Shown one piece after another: positions 1 to 11,345 of a stretch of 64,000 bases of DNA; the first letter of the stretch is position 1, and every line of letters starts with the position of its first letter. The DNA comes from Brachionus plicatilis (Eukaryota; Rotifera; Eurotatoria; Ploima; Brachionidae), in contig QEOQ01000226.1 of assembly GCA_010279815.1 (NCBI GenBank), positions 1,080,517-1,144,516 of the forward strand, read 5' to 3'. The notes beneath the pieces are model-generated. The model saw only the letters and a program-made list of their open reading frames with translations. It made no database searches and was not told where the DNA came from. The position numbers were made by a program, and so were the translations under genes.

Positions 1-362
1 GAAATAGTAAATTAATGCTGTATTGAAAATTGTCTTTATATTTTTTATTCAAATTTCTCGTGAATCAAAAAAAGTAATTAAATATTAATAGTAAACTAGT
101 AGTCAAAATTTAACAAAAATTGGTAAACAAATTAATTGAATTTGGTCAAATTTTTTTGAAAAATTAGAATTTCAAAAATTGTGAATCTTATAACAAAAAT
201 GAAAAAACTTAATAAAACTCAAAATTTCAATCTATCTAAATATAAAGATTAAAAACAGTATTGTGAAATAACGATTGTTCAAAAAGAATGTTCAAGATTT
301 TGGGTTACGTGAAATTTAGTACAAAATGATAAAAAGAACAGAAAAAAATGTAAAAAAATTAA

Positions 363-622
363 ATGCTATCATTTAAATTTAATATTGAGCTCAATAAAAA
401 TGACATTCCTTTAAACCCTCTAGAGACAAATCCGACTAAAGCTCTCTATTTGAGTGCTATTATACCGGAAGAATTTAAAGATTACGCTTACATACAAGTT
501 AAAATTGTTAAAAGTAAAATATTAAGTTATTTTTTAAATTTTTTTCTAATTTTGATTCTTTAGCGATTAATAAGGGCAAAAAAGATGCCTTATTAACTTT
601 TTTTCTAAATGTTAAAACATAA
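363..622 (+). CDS. Possible two-exon small gene, unknown
   Basis: An open frame from ATG 363 reads MLSFKFNIELNKND and reaches a GT at 514. A 50-nt candidate intron (514-563, ending TTTAG) then joins in frame to a second exon (564-622) ending in TAA. The joined product is about 70 residues and includes 'IPEEFKDYAYIQVKIVK'. The intron length equals that of introns in better-supported genes of this window, and codon content is richer than the surrounding AT background. I do not recognise a family. It could be the last exons of a gene starting outside the window, a full small gene, or a chance frame. Confidence 0.33.
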
Positions 623-640
623 TTTTGTAAATGCAACTTA

Positions 641-796
641 GTGCAACATTCAAAATTGCATCAAATATCAAGGTCTGCTAAATTTGCAGAGTTTAGCAGA
701 AATTAAATTTCAATATAATCGAGCGAAGTGCATTTTGCAGAGATTTTGCACATCATTAGCAGACTTTTACAGTTAATGCAAATTTAAATGTTGCAC
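641..796. repeat. Inverted-repeat element (GTGCAACATT arms)
   Basis: The left arm GTGCAACATTCAAAATTGCA faces a right arm ending AAATGTTGCAC. Between them are repeated 'TTTGCAGA' blocks like those in other MITE-like elements of the window. It looks like a short non-autonomous DNA element, with no coding content. Confidence 0.45.
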
Positions 797-1415
797 CATT
801 CTGCATTGACAGAATCAATTTTAAACTTATAGAAAAAAAGTTATTAAATTTTTTTACACTTTGTTCTGTTCTTTTGTACTGAACTTCACAAAACCGAAGC
901 TTATAGAATTTTTAATAAGCTAAGTGACTTTTTAATAAGTGAAGAGAGCCAAAAACGCACACGTCCCGTCCTCACTAGTTTAATTTTTACTTAGTCACGA
1001 ATTTTACTTATATGTTCACTTTATATTTTTATTGTCCACCTAATTTTGGTAATGGTCACCTAAATATTTTTTTGTTCACTTAAAGACTTATCTAACTAAT
1101 CGATGCTCATGTCGAAAATCAAATTTTCTTTGCAATTCCCGTTGTCATGGCTCAAATCCGGCATGCAAAAATAAATAAAAACTTTATTTTTTTTAAATTT
1201 TATTTTATTTTACTTTACTTTACAAATTTACTTAAACTTTACAGTTATTCTCGTAAATTACTAAAACATTTCCAGTAAATTACGAGAAAAAATAAAATAT
1301 CAGTAAATTTTGAGATTTCTTTTTTTTATTCATTTTTTACAAATTTACGTATAAGAACGTAATTCTATAGATTTCCGTGTTTTACATTTTTACGATAACA
1401 TATACATCAGTCCTT
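797..1415. other. Non-coding, element remnants
   Basis: No gene is supported. At about 970-1090 there are repeated 'GTTCACTTA / GTCCACCTAA' blocks that resemble the arms of the long inverted-repeat element at 20970-21673. A GC-richer patch at 1100-1165 has short open frames on the minus strand that I could not tie to a gene. Confidence 0.4.
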
Positions 1416-1749
1416 AGCATTGTGAATTTTGGAACAAAAAAAAAAGTGTTAAAACGAAATAACTTTTTTACTATGATTCTAAAAATTGTTCTGCATAATG
1501 TATCAGCTGAAACAAACTTTGTACCACCCAAATTAAGTCTTTGCAAAAACTCTGCAAGTCTGCAAAGCACTAAATGTATTATAAAATCATCAAAATTAAA
1601 ATGCAGAGGTATTGCAGAGACTTAATTTGAGTGGCACAAAGTTTATTTCAGCTGATACATTTTGCAGAAAAATTCTTAAACACATAGTAAAAAAGTAATT
1701 TTGTTTAAAGATTTTTGTTTTTGTTCTTTGTTCCAAAATTCACAATGCC
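1416..1749. mobile_element. MITE with ~150-bp inverted arms, GGCATTGTGAA type
   Basis: The left end reads AGCATTGTGAATTTTGGAAC, and the right end is its reverse complement (GTTCCAAAATTCACAATGC). The arms stay alignable for about 150 bp each, through 'CAGCTGAAACAAACTTTGT' on the left and 'ACAAAGTTTATTTCAGCTG' on the right, so almost the whole element folds back. The open frames inside it (1377-1625, 1382-1570) follow from the palindrome and are not genes. The outer ends match the element at 52763-53017. Confidence 0.7.
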
Positions 1750-2205
1750 TCTTGCATTAAAAATACGAAAATTTGAAATAATTTTTTGTTGAATTTTTTT
1801 TTTATTTTTAGAGTGAACTTGTTTTCAGGTAAATTATCTGACAAAAAAACAATCTACATTCACGTAATTAATAAATAAACATTTTTTTTCCTTACTTGTG
1901 ATATTTTTGTTTATTTTTTCGTAAATTATTGATTAATTTAATTTCAAATTCAAAATTAATTTTTATCTTTTGACTAACTCTTTTTTATAGTTGCTTTTTA
2001 TCGTGAAAATAAATAAATTTTTATCGTAAATTCTGATAAAAAATCAGCAATTTTAATTTAGACTCGTAAGTTAGCAATAATGTCATTAAAAAATTTTGAA
2101 AAATCAATTTTATTTAAGTTTTGTTTTTAAAATGCTTTAAATATTTTATTCTTTTAATTGAGTTTTTGTCTCTTACTCTTGCAATTTTTGGCAGATTTTT
2201 TAAAA
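1750..2205. other. Intergenic, 3' flank of WD40 gene
   Basis: AT-rich sequence with no coding signal. It holds the 3' flank of the minus-strand WD40 gene that ends at 2206. Confidence 0.4.
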
Positions 2206-4221
2206 TTAAAGTCTAAAAAAAAAATAAAATACTAAAAAAAATAATGTCACTGCTGAACGATTTTCAATCGATCTATTAAAAGAAAAATTTTCTCCGAAAA
2301 ATGATATAACTGAATGTATATTAGGAGTTAATGGTACCGGAGTAGGTACACTAACTTTATTAGTTAGTACACTAACTTTATTAGTTAGTGTAGTGCTTAC
2401 TGAAGTTGTTCGTATTGTAGTCATACTACAGTTGAAAGTTGGACTCATGAAATCAATATTCCATACTTTAATTGTGTTATCTGAAGATCCACTAATGACG
2501 TTTCCATTCATTAATTGAGCAACTGACAAAACAAAGCTTGAATGACCAGTTAGAGTTGAAATCACTGTGCCATCATCACTATTCCATATTTTTATCGAAT
2601 TGTCATATGAACCACTCACTATGTTTCCATTAGATAATTCTGCCACCGAACTAACATAACTTGAATGACCAACTAATGTTCTTAACAGAGTTCCGTTTTC
2701 TACATTCCAAACTTTGATTGTTTTATCATCAGATCCAGTTATAACATTACCATTTGATAAAACTGCCAGGGAATTAATAAAACTAGAATGAGCTTCTATT
2801 GTTCTAATAAGCATTCCATTGTTTACATTCCATATTTTAATATTACCTTCCAAAGACCCACTAGCCATGTTTCCATCATTTAGCACTGCCAATGCAAACA
2901 CAGCATCATTATTGTCTGCAAAAGTTAAAATCAAGTCTCCATTATTAGGATTCCATAATTTCAAAGTGGTGTCATCTGATCCGCTTATGATATTTCCATT
3001 AGGAAGCTCTACAAGTGAATAAACAGCTCGTGAGTGTCCTGCTATAGTTCGAATGAGTCTGCCATCATTTTGATTCCAAATTTTTACTGCTCCATCTTCT
3101 GATCCACTCGCAATTAGACCAATTTTTAATTCAATCACACAATTTACAGCACTCGCATGACCTGTTAATGTTCTAACAACCATTCTATCATTAGGATTCC
3201 ATATTTTAATTGTACCATCTTCAGATGAACTGATGATATTTCCATTTGATAATTGGCGCGCAGAATAAACATATCCTGTGTGACCAGTCAATGTGTAATT
3301 TAATGCGTCATTGTCAAGGTTCCATATCTTCAAAGTTTTGTCATCTGATCCACTAATTATATTTCCATTCGATAACTTTGCTACTGATAAAACAAAACTA
3401 GAGTGTCCTGTTAATGTCTTAATCAATGTTCCATCAAGTGGATTCCATACTTTTATTAGCTTGTCTCGCGATCCACTTACTATCTGATCATCAGATAGCA
3501 CTGTGACCGAGTAAACAAAACTAGAATGACCAGACAGTGTTCTGATCACTGTACCATTCAGAGGATTCCATATCTTTAAAGTGTTGTCATACGAACCACT
3601 GACTATGTTTCCATTTGATAACTCTGCTACTGAATTAACATAACTAGAATGACCAGTTAAAGTTCTTATTACTGTACCATCATTGGGGTTCCAAATTTTG
3701 ATTGTGTTGTCCCACGATCCGCTGATAATGTTTCCACTGGAAAGCTCAGCAACTGAATAAACTGGCGCAGAATGGCCTGATAAAGTTCTACTTACAGTTC
3801 TATCAATTAAATTCCATATTTTCAAGGTATTGTCATAAGACCCACTGATAACATTTTTATTTGATAATTCAGTAACTACGAAGACATAGCTTGAATGACC
3901 TGTTAATGTTTTAACCAGGCTTCCATCACTTTGGTTCCATATTTTTAAACTTCTGTCAAATGAACCACTTATAATGTTTCCATTTGACAAGACTGCTACA
4001 GTGTAAACAACGCCCGAGTGTCCTCTTAATGTCTTTAAGGCAATTTGACACTCAGGGTTCCATATTTTTATTGATCCGTCTTCTGATCCACTTACTATGC
4101 TTCCATCTGGTAATTCTGCAACTGAATATACTCCTTCCGAATGACCTGCTAGCGAAAGTAAATATTGACAGTATCCATTAGAAAAAATTAGAAAAGAAAT
4201 TAAAAATTTTAATACAAGCAT
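2206..4221 (-). CDS. Secreted WD40 protein, 14 blades (two propellers)
   Basis: A single-exon gene of 671 residues. Residues 1-19 are a clear signal peptide (hydrophobic core, then G-Y-C-Q). From residue 26 there are 14 consecutive WD repeats with a 41-residue period, each of the form GHSxxVxSVaeLsNGNIiSGSxDxTIKIWN. Fourteen blades would make two seven-bladed propellers. Blade 11 has lost the GH pair (DNND) and blade 12 reads AHSS. Several blades are nearly identical, suggesting recent duplication or conversion. After the propellers comes a Ser/Thr-rich linker with a duplicated 'TNKVSV' unit and a hydrophobic C-terminus (AVTLFFLVFYFFF), which looks like a GPI-anchor signal or membrane tail. 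WD40 domains usually bind partners inside the cell. The signal peptide implies this one acts at the surface or outside. Partner and role are unknown. Confidence 0.88.
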   Translation of the reverse strand: MLVLKFLISFLIFSNGYCQYLLSLAGHSEGVYSVAELPDGSIVSGSEDGSIKIWNPECQIALKTLRGHSGVVYTVAVLSNGNIISGSFDRSLKIWNQSDGSLVKTLTGHSSYVFVVTELSNKNVISGSYDNTLKIWNLIDRTVSRTLSGHSAPVYSVAELSSGNIISGSWDNTIKIWNPNDGTVIRTLTGHSSYVNSVAELSNGNIVSGSYDNTLKIWNPLNGTVIRTLSGHSSFVYSVTVLSDDQIVSGSRDKLIKVWNPLDGTLIKTLTGHSSFVLSVAKLSNGNIISGSDDKTLKIWNLDNDALNYTLTGHTGYVYSARQLSNGNIISSSEDGTIKIWNPNDRMVVRTLTGHASAVNCVIELKIGLIASGSEDGAVKIWNQNDGRLIRTIAGHSRAVYSLVELPNGNIISGSDDTTLKLWNPNNGDLILTFADNNDAVFALAVLNDGNMASGSLEGNIKIWNVNNGMLIRTIEAHSSFINSLAVLSNGNVITGSDDKTIKVWNVENGTLLRTLVGHSSYVSSVAELSNGNIVSGSYDNSIKIWNSDDGTVISTLTGHSSFVLSVAQLMNGNVISGSSDNTIKVWNIDFMSPTFNCSMTTIRTTSVSTTLTNKVSVLTNKVSVPTPVPLTPNIHSVISFFGENFSFNRSIENRSAVTLFFLVFYFFFRL

Positions 4222-5639
4222 TAATTTAGACTTAGGTATACTTCTCTTTTTGAAATTTTAATGCTAAGTTTACTTTATTGAAAAGATTTGGAAATAAAAA
4301 GTTTTATGTTCAATTCATTTATTTTTGTTTAACATTATTAAGTTAGAATCTATTTATTTTAAAATATACATTTAACCGATTTAAAGCAAATTAAATTTTT
4401 TATTTCATATTTAAAAATCATGTTTAAAATAATAATTTAAGTTTAATCATATATTACCATGACAATATGTTTTAAAACTTGAAGTAATTTCATACTGAAA
4501 AGTATCAATCTATTAGAAAATTTTTAATTTTATATTCATGTGGATTAATAAATTTTTTTGCTGGCTAAAAGAATATTTTCTCATAATTTTAGAAAAATGT
4601 TCTAAGCTTAATAATTAAAATAAAGACTATCTGTGCAAAACACTTAAAAAATTTATATTTTTTAAGGTAACCAAACTTGGACAATTAGCTCATCAGCATT
4701 CGGATATGTTTACGATCAAAGCCTTTGATAGTTAATTAAAGTCGAATTAAATTAATTAAAGCATTTAAAAATAAAATCGGATTTTATTTTTAAATGAATC
4801 TCTAAAATCTAAAATAAATTCCGATAATTCGGATTTTGTGATAAAGCATTGAGGATAGTTGATAAAAATTTATTTTATTACCTCATTTTAATGGATAAGG
4901 AAAATAATTTTGATTAGTTTTGTTTTTTTTTGTATTTATTAAAGAGCAATGTAGCATAAATTCGAATTTTTCAAAAATTGTTAATTTTATAAAATGAATC
5001 TTTTTCTGAGAAAAGAACATTTAAAAAAAAAATCAATAAAACTTATGATTGTTGCTCATTTTAAAATTATAAATTAATGTTTTTAATAAGTTTTATTTTA
5101 AAATACAAAGCTAAAATAATTTTGATATTTAAAACAATAATTTTTTGAAATTTTCAATGAAATTTTTGAGAGAATTTTTAAAAGAGCAAGACCATAAATC
5201 ACAGTATTTTAAAATATAATTAATAAATGTTTTTAGTAAATTTAAAAATTTTCTCTATAAAAAAACAGTTTTGAAAATTTTTCTTAGACTAGAAATTAAA
5301 AATCAAAATTATAAATTCCATTGAGTTGCTTATTTTCTTAAAATGGATTGATCATAAGCTAAAAATTTCTTTTTCTTTTCAAAATTATTCAAGCCTTATT
5401 AATTAGAAAAATAATTTTTTTTACAAAATAATTATTCATTGTTTAGATTCTTTTTTATACACAAAATTGACAAAATTTAATTGAAGTATTTTTCCTGTTA
5501 TTTTTAAAAATTACTGAAGAATTTCCACCACAAATTGACTCAGCTTTCCACTAAATTACATTTTCAGTATGTTTTTTTAATAGTTACTATTTAATTAAAA
5601 TTGGGAAAACAGAGATCTTTTGCAAATTAAAAATAGATT
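4222..5639. other. Gene-free AT-rich stretch
   Basis: This is the upstream flank of the WD40 gene and the downstream flank of the 5640-7006 gene. I saw no coding frame, clear inverted repeat or RNA gene. The core promoter of the WD40 gene should lie just above 4221, but no motif is distinctive. Confidence 0.4.
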
Positions 5640-7006
5640 TTAGAGAGCAACTTTATTAAAATTAGAAAATGATTTGGAATAAATTGGGATTCTATTTGCA
5701 TCATCAAAATTCAATTTTTGCATGAAATTGTTTGAAGTCCTGTCCACATCGAATTCAAAATTTTGCTCTTCCGACTCATAAATTTCAGTATCTGTATCAT
5801 AAACAAAGTACTCATGATCTGACATAGCTGTTTGGGCAAAATTTAATTTTTGTGTAAATCTATCATTTTTCCACTCAAGTTCTTCGTCTGAGTCAGGTTC
5901 CTTGAACCAAAAATTTAACTTTGTTTAAAACAAATTTAATATTATAAAAATTAAATTTTTTTTTTGAATAAATTAAAAACTTTTATTTTAACGAATAAAA
6001 TCTTAAAGCTTTTTTTCAGCTTTTCAGCTTTTTTTCCTTGAGCTAAATAGCAGCTTATATTTCCAAATTCAAAAGCAAAATACTTTAGTTTTAATAATAA
6101 AACTTTTTTAATCAAATAATTGAACTTACCCATCTGAACAAACTTTTGCTTCTTGCTAAAACAGTAAATTAATAAATTAAAAAATTGAATTGTATAAAAA
6201 ATTTTTGATATTTTTCTATTACGTTTTGGTTCTCTATCACTAAATGCAAGAGTATTCTTAAAATATTTGGGATTTTTAAGACTTGTTCTAGAACAGCTAC
6301 AATTCGCCAAGTTGCTTCTACTCCGGTCTAATTTTTGTGACAATGCTGAATGATATTGGTTGTTGGCATAGTCTTGATCATGTTCATCCAAAAAACAGAC
6401 TAGTTTTGACCATAGTGACCGCTTGTTTGCAGTATTGAAAATTCTATTCACCTTGTATAAAAATTCGCAGAAGTTCTTATTTCTTTGGTAATCGCACAAT
6501 GCTTGTTTGACGCACATGCATTCACGAGAATTTAGGTGACATTTCAGCTAACAAAAAATTATTAAAAGTTAAATTTATTTATTTAAATGGAAATATTCAC
6601 CTGTTCCATCAAAAAAGAAAATTTATCTTTCACTGAACAATCAATTGATGGTGCACTGGAGTAAATTTTTGACCTGAACAATTTTGGTTCACAGTAAACA
6701 GGTTCACACGATTCGACAAAATAAACCTTTGGTCTTTTGATGGTCTTTTGTGGCGAGCAACACACTGTCATGTCTAAAAATGAACTTAATTTTAGAATTT
6801 TTTCATTTTAATTCAACTCGAACCAATTTTTGGGCAAGATTTTTTCATTAATCGCTCTTTCAAACAAAGACGATGCTCACAGTCAAGCATTGGACAAACA
6901 TAATCCCATAGTTCAGGTTTTGACTTTGATTGACACATCTTGGCAACATTGTGATAAAGTTTATCAAAATTTCTACGAAAAAATGGATTAGATATGTATA
7001 TTCGTC
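5640..7006 (-). CDS. Unrecognised five-exon gene
   Basis: Five minus-strand exons join in frame by GT-AG: 7006-6824, 6773-6601, 6547-6223, 6155-6130 (26 nt) and 5900-5640. The introns are about 50-75 nt, except for the last at about 230 nt. The best start inside the first exon is ATG 6938 (MCQSKSKPELWDYVCPML), giving about 299 residues. The first exon may instead be internal, since its frame runs back to an AG acceptor at 7008-7007. The sequence is Cys-rich in its first third ('MTVCCSPQK', 'SCEPVYCEP', 'LNSRECMCVKQ'), basic and Ser-rich in the middle, and acidic near the end ('EPDSDEELEW'), with a Tyr-rich patch 'DHEYFVYDTDTEIYE'. There is no signal peptide or membrane segment. I do not recognise a family. 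The in-frame 26-nt micro-exon is good evidence that the gene is real. The 6824/6773 junction uses a weak donor (GTTCGA). Confidence 0.6.
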
Positions 7007-8841
7007 CTGGTTTTGATTAAAACTCTTATAAAAATATTTTTCTTTATGAAGGGTCTTTATTTTAATTATTTTTTTTCATAATTTTGTTCATTTTTCTGCC
7101 ATCATCAGTGAAGTTAAAATAGTATATTTCAAAAACACAAAAAATTTTTTTGGACTGAATATTTAAAACATAAACACTAAAAGTGTTGTTTCCCTGCACA
7201 ACTTGGCATTGTGAAATATCAAAACAAAATAAATTTCATAAGAAAATTTTATAACTCAGAAATAAGAAAATTTTATGAAGAATTAACTAGTTTAATTTTT
7301 GGATTTCAAAAAAAATTTTAAAATTACTAAATGTAAAAAAAAGTTAAAAAAAATAACTTTTAGTAAAAAATAATCAAATAAATAGAAACTACTTTATTCA
7401 AAATTTAATAGAAAATAAAATTAAAAAATTCAAAAAATTGAGCTTTTTTTTGGCATTTTCATTTTTACCAATTTTTACGTAAGTTTACGTAAAATCACGT
7501 AAAATTACGTAAATTCATTTTCTATTACAAATCCACTTGTCAAATCGGCACTGTATATTTATGCTAAAGAATTTTTTTGGTTTAAAAAATTTTCTAATAT
7601 ATAAGATCTTTTTTTATAAAAATTATATCGTCTTTTAATAAAAATTTTCATTCAATTTTGATAAAGCATGAAAAAGATGCGATGCTTCAGATTTACTTTA
7701 AAAAAAATTAAATTTGAGTTACTTTGAGTTGCTTACCTTCACTTACTTTATTTGAATGATTGTGTAAAATAGATCTCTTTTTGTATTGCTTTTTGTTTAT
7801 CGATCGAGTAGTAAAGGGTGTTTGTAATATCATGAGTTTGACTCATTTTTAAAATATAAATTAGTTTTTAATAAAATATTTAGAAAGATCTTGAACTAAT
7901 TTGAAAAAGAAAAAGATTGAAAAATAATTTAATTTTAGAATTTATTTGTTAATTACGTTTTACAATTAATACACTTTCTTAAAAACCAATAAAAAAAATT
8001 AAAGTCATTGTTTTGATTTTCAAATAAAGGAATTTTTTTTTTTGTTAATTTGAAATTGAATTGAATTATGATTCAAATTTGAAATTAATTTCAATTATTT
8101 TTATGGTTTTAGATTAAAACTCAACTTAAAATTTTTTTAAATTCAAACTCAAAATTAAAAATTAATTTAATAATTTAAAAGTAAATTCAAATGCTAATAA
8201 TTACAGCATTAGATTAAACCAAACATAGGATATTTGGTTTTTTATTATTTTAAATAAAAATCTTAAAATTTTATCTTTTCTTAACACTAATAGCTATGAA
8301 ATAATTTTCCTTAAAAAAAATAGAAATTTTATCTTATTTGATTTTTTTTAAATTAATTTTCTTAATGCTAATATTTAGTTTAAAAGTTCAAATGGTATCT
8401 TTAAAATACAATATCTACCAAAAAAAAAAGGACCACATTTATCATAAAAGACAAAATTTTTTTGTTAATACATTCATTTGATCCCACATGATTTTTAATA
8501 AACATTCTTTTTCATCATATTATTTATACCAAGTGTTTTTTTTCGCTTTTCAATTAGAAAATTATGAATCAAAATTGTTCTGGTGCCTTATAAATTATTT
8601 ATAAAACAACATTTTTTTAAGTATAAATATATAAGAGAATATTTAGCTTTTCTTATTATTAAATTTAGAATAAAAAAAAGTTAAAAAACACCAATTGTTT
8701 TTAAATTTTAAATATGCATTCTAAATAATAATGAAATTAATTTGTATTTAATTACCTACTTATTGTTTTATTAAATTAGGATTTTTTAGAAAACAATTTT
8801 TTTTTTTAATTTTGGCTTCGATAAAAAAAATTTTAAAATTC
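7007..8841. other. Gene-free stretch
   Basis: At 7190-7225 there is one end of a GGCATTGTGAA-type element without an obvious partner. At 7470-7520 there is a run of 'ACGTAA' repeats. The rest is simple AT-rich sequence. I looked for further exons of the delphilin-like gene, especially a formin domain, and found none. Confidence 0.4.
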
Positions 8842-9955
8842 TCACTTAGATTTATTGTAAGAGGAAATTATTTTTTTTAATGTTCTTCGGTCATTTTTAC
8901 CAATATCGGCGTAAATCTTCTTGTCAAACTCTTCACTATCCTCACTCGATTCAGAACTATTCTGATGCCTTTATTAAAAAAATTAATATGCAAAAAAAAT
9001 TATTTTTTTTTACCTTTTACGACTGCTGCTTCTTTTACTTTTTTTTCTACGTCTAAAAGAATTTGTTTGTTTGAGCTGATGATCAGGCCTTGTCATGATA
9101 AAAGATTCCAGTTGTTGAAAATGTGAGGGCGAAATTAAAGGCTTTAATAAACTTATAAATTTTCGTTCATCTGAATTCACCAACACTTTGCTCAAACTCA
9201 AGCCCAATGATTCTATATCTCCAAATTGGTTGTACTTGGCAATTTCGTTGAGCAAAAAATCCCGCTTCATCTTGTCATGCATGAAATATTTATCCACCTA
9301 AATAAAAGGGAATAAATTTTTTTTTCTTAATTTTTTATTTTACTGTTTCATAAAATTTTTGAACTGTGTCTAGTTCAAAATAAGATTTTGAGCCCGAACT
9401 AGCAAACTTGCTGACTTTTTCCTGCGAAATGGGAATATACTTTAAATCTATAATCTTGTTTGCATCAAGAATATTTTTTAAAGTATTGGAATCTTTGATT
9501 AGGATGTTATTAGCAGAAATAATTATATCGCCTTTTCGCAGACCAGATAAATAAGCAGAGTCGTTGAGCTCAATGCCATCTACCACTACTGGCAAACTTC
9601 CATTGTAACTGAATCCAAAAGGGTTGGACCCAATGCCAAAGTTTTTGTTGGAAACAAGTTGAGTATGTCTCAAAGCCGACTGAACACTTAAAAATGGAGG
9701 AATGTTTGTTGAAGACCGGACCATTGATTTTAATGAATCACTAGAGTAATCTGACACATTTTGTTGGTCAAGCTCAATAATTTTGTCGCCAGGGCTAATG
9801 CCTGATTTGGCTGCTATGCTATCTTTATCTACATAAATCACATAGGTTGGACCTGCTCCATATATCCAAAATCCGAAGTCTTCAGGCCAGTTAAGGTTTG
9901 AATTAAACAAGCTACGATTCATTTTTAGAGTTTTGTTGTTAGATAGTAAATGCAA
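8842..9955 (-). CDS. Delphilin-like PDZ-PDZ-HHD scaffold protein
   Basis: Three exons, 9955-9344, 9297-9014 and 8968-8842, join in frame through ~45-nt introns to give about 340 residues (329 if translation starts at MNRSLFNSN). PDZ1 begins 'NWPEDFGFWIYGAGP', close to the N-terminus of animal delphilin (GRID2IP), with the carboxylate loop GFWI and the 'GISPGDKI' turn. A second PDZ follows around residues 110-185 (FGFSYNG, 'GLRKGDII'). Exon 2 encodes a harmonin-homology domain ('VDKYFMHDKMKRDFLLNEI' to 'LLKPLISPSHFQQLE'), then a strongly basic stretch (RRRKKSKRSSSRK). Delphilin scaffolds glutamate receptor delta-2 and actin in vertebrates. Here the protein stops after a short acidic tail, with no FH1/FH2 formin region. 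The last exon ends at 'AAGTGAGA', which could be read as a donor, so further exons cannot be fully excluded. Cytoplasmic scaffold by inference. Confidence 0.75.
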
Positions 9956-10929
9956 AAATTTTTCTTAAAGAATTTATTCATAGATATTTAGATTAAGATG
10001 GCACAAATTGAATCAAATGGTGCCATTTCTTTTCTTCCATTTTATATTGAATTATTATGTAATAGACTTGTTTTTGATTTTTTAGCTAAAAAATTCCAAG
10101 TAAAATTGAATTAATTTTAGGAAAATCTAAATTTTAAAGCAAAAATTTTATATCATTTAAATTATTTATTCTAAAATGAAAAAAAAAAATCAATGATTGT
10201 AAAAAATAAGAAACTGTACCAAGATACACTTAGTCATTGTTCATTGAAAAAAATCAATTTGGTCTCTTCTAATTTTTACACAGGCCCAATTGAATGACTC
10301 TTCATTTTTCAGTTAATTTATATATTATATTTGATAGATTTGATATTTATATTTGTCTATATAACTACAATTTTTAACACAACTAACAAATTGAAAGTTT
10401 TGTTTGAAAAAACTGAATCCATTTCCAAGACTTTGATTTAAATAATAAAAAAAATTGAATAAGTAGTTAAGCAATTTTTGCTGCAATTCCTACAATGTAT
10501 GAAAACTTCAAGTTGCGTTTAAAAATGCCCTTGAAGTTAATATCAGAAAACAATCAGCGAATCAATACACAATTTTTCATGTCTAAATTCTTAAATTTTT
10601 CTTTGGAAAAACAAAAACTAACAAAATTCTGTAATAATTAGAAGAATTTTGAAAAAATGTAAATTAAATTTAAATATATGTTTTAAATGCAACAGTTCTG
10701 TATTCATTTTGAAAATTGAAATTCGAGCAAAAATTTTACTTTTCCCTTTGAAATTATTTTGGAGTCAAAGTAAAAGTCAGACTTTGACTTTGAAATTATT
10801 TGTCATATATAAATATGTATTTTAAGATTGTTCCTATTTTCAGAAATTTAATATTTTTGAGTTCAATTAGTCAAGATCATATAGTCCCATATCCTTATTC
10901 TTCCATTATTAAAGCATAAAAGGTGGAAT
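9956..10929. other. Gene-free stretch
   Basis: Upstream flank of the delphilin-like gene. Around 10740-10800 there is a 'AGTCAAAGT...GACTTTGACTTTG' patch related to the GACTT-type elements elsewhere. A short open frame at about 10507-10590 (LQVAFKNALEVNI) is too small to call. Confidence 0.35.
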
Positions 10930-11345
10930 TGAAGCGGCTTTTCTACTTCCAAGATGGCGTCTCAGCTTATGGATGCGGCGGTGAAGTTTGGAGCTAAAAA
11001 AATTAAAGCAAAGTCAAATTTTTTTTTTTTTTTAATTTAAAAATAAACTAATAATTTTGAAAAATTTGAAAATTTTTATCATAAAAATCAAAAAAGTTCT
11101 ATTAATTCAAAACAATCTTAAAAAAACTTAACATTTAGTGCTGTTTTTATCTATATTCGATCTATCCTTCAAAATATAAAGATTTTCCAAATTTTTTGCT
11201 TTTGTTTATGTTTAGCAAGTTATGTTAAAAAATGTTAAACATTTATTTTAAATAACTGTAGATAATTTAATTAAAATTGATGTTAAATTTAATAAAATAT
11301 ATTTTGCAACAGTTTTTGCTCCAAACTTCACCACCTCCTTATGAA
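10930..11345. repeat. Inverted repeat with GC-rich patch
   Basis: At 10935-11000 an unusually GC-rich patch contains 'GGTGAAGTTTGGAGC'. At 11318-11335 its reverse complement appears as 'GCTCCAAACTTCACC'. The patch is open in several frames on both strands, so no frame can be favoured. It is most likely part of a degraded transposable element. Confidence 0.35.

Noticed and set aside
1140..1165. tRNA-like 'GGCTCAAATCCGG'
   Set aside because: Flanks cannot form a T-arm or acceptor stem.
1377..1625. Open frames on both strands (82 and 62 codons)
   Set aside because: They lie wholly within the inverted arms of a MITE, so the frames mirror each other.
2819..3022. Plus-strand frames opposite the WD40 gene (also 3984-4181)
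   Set aside because: Antisense shadows of the WD40 repeats.
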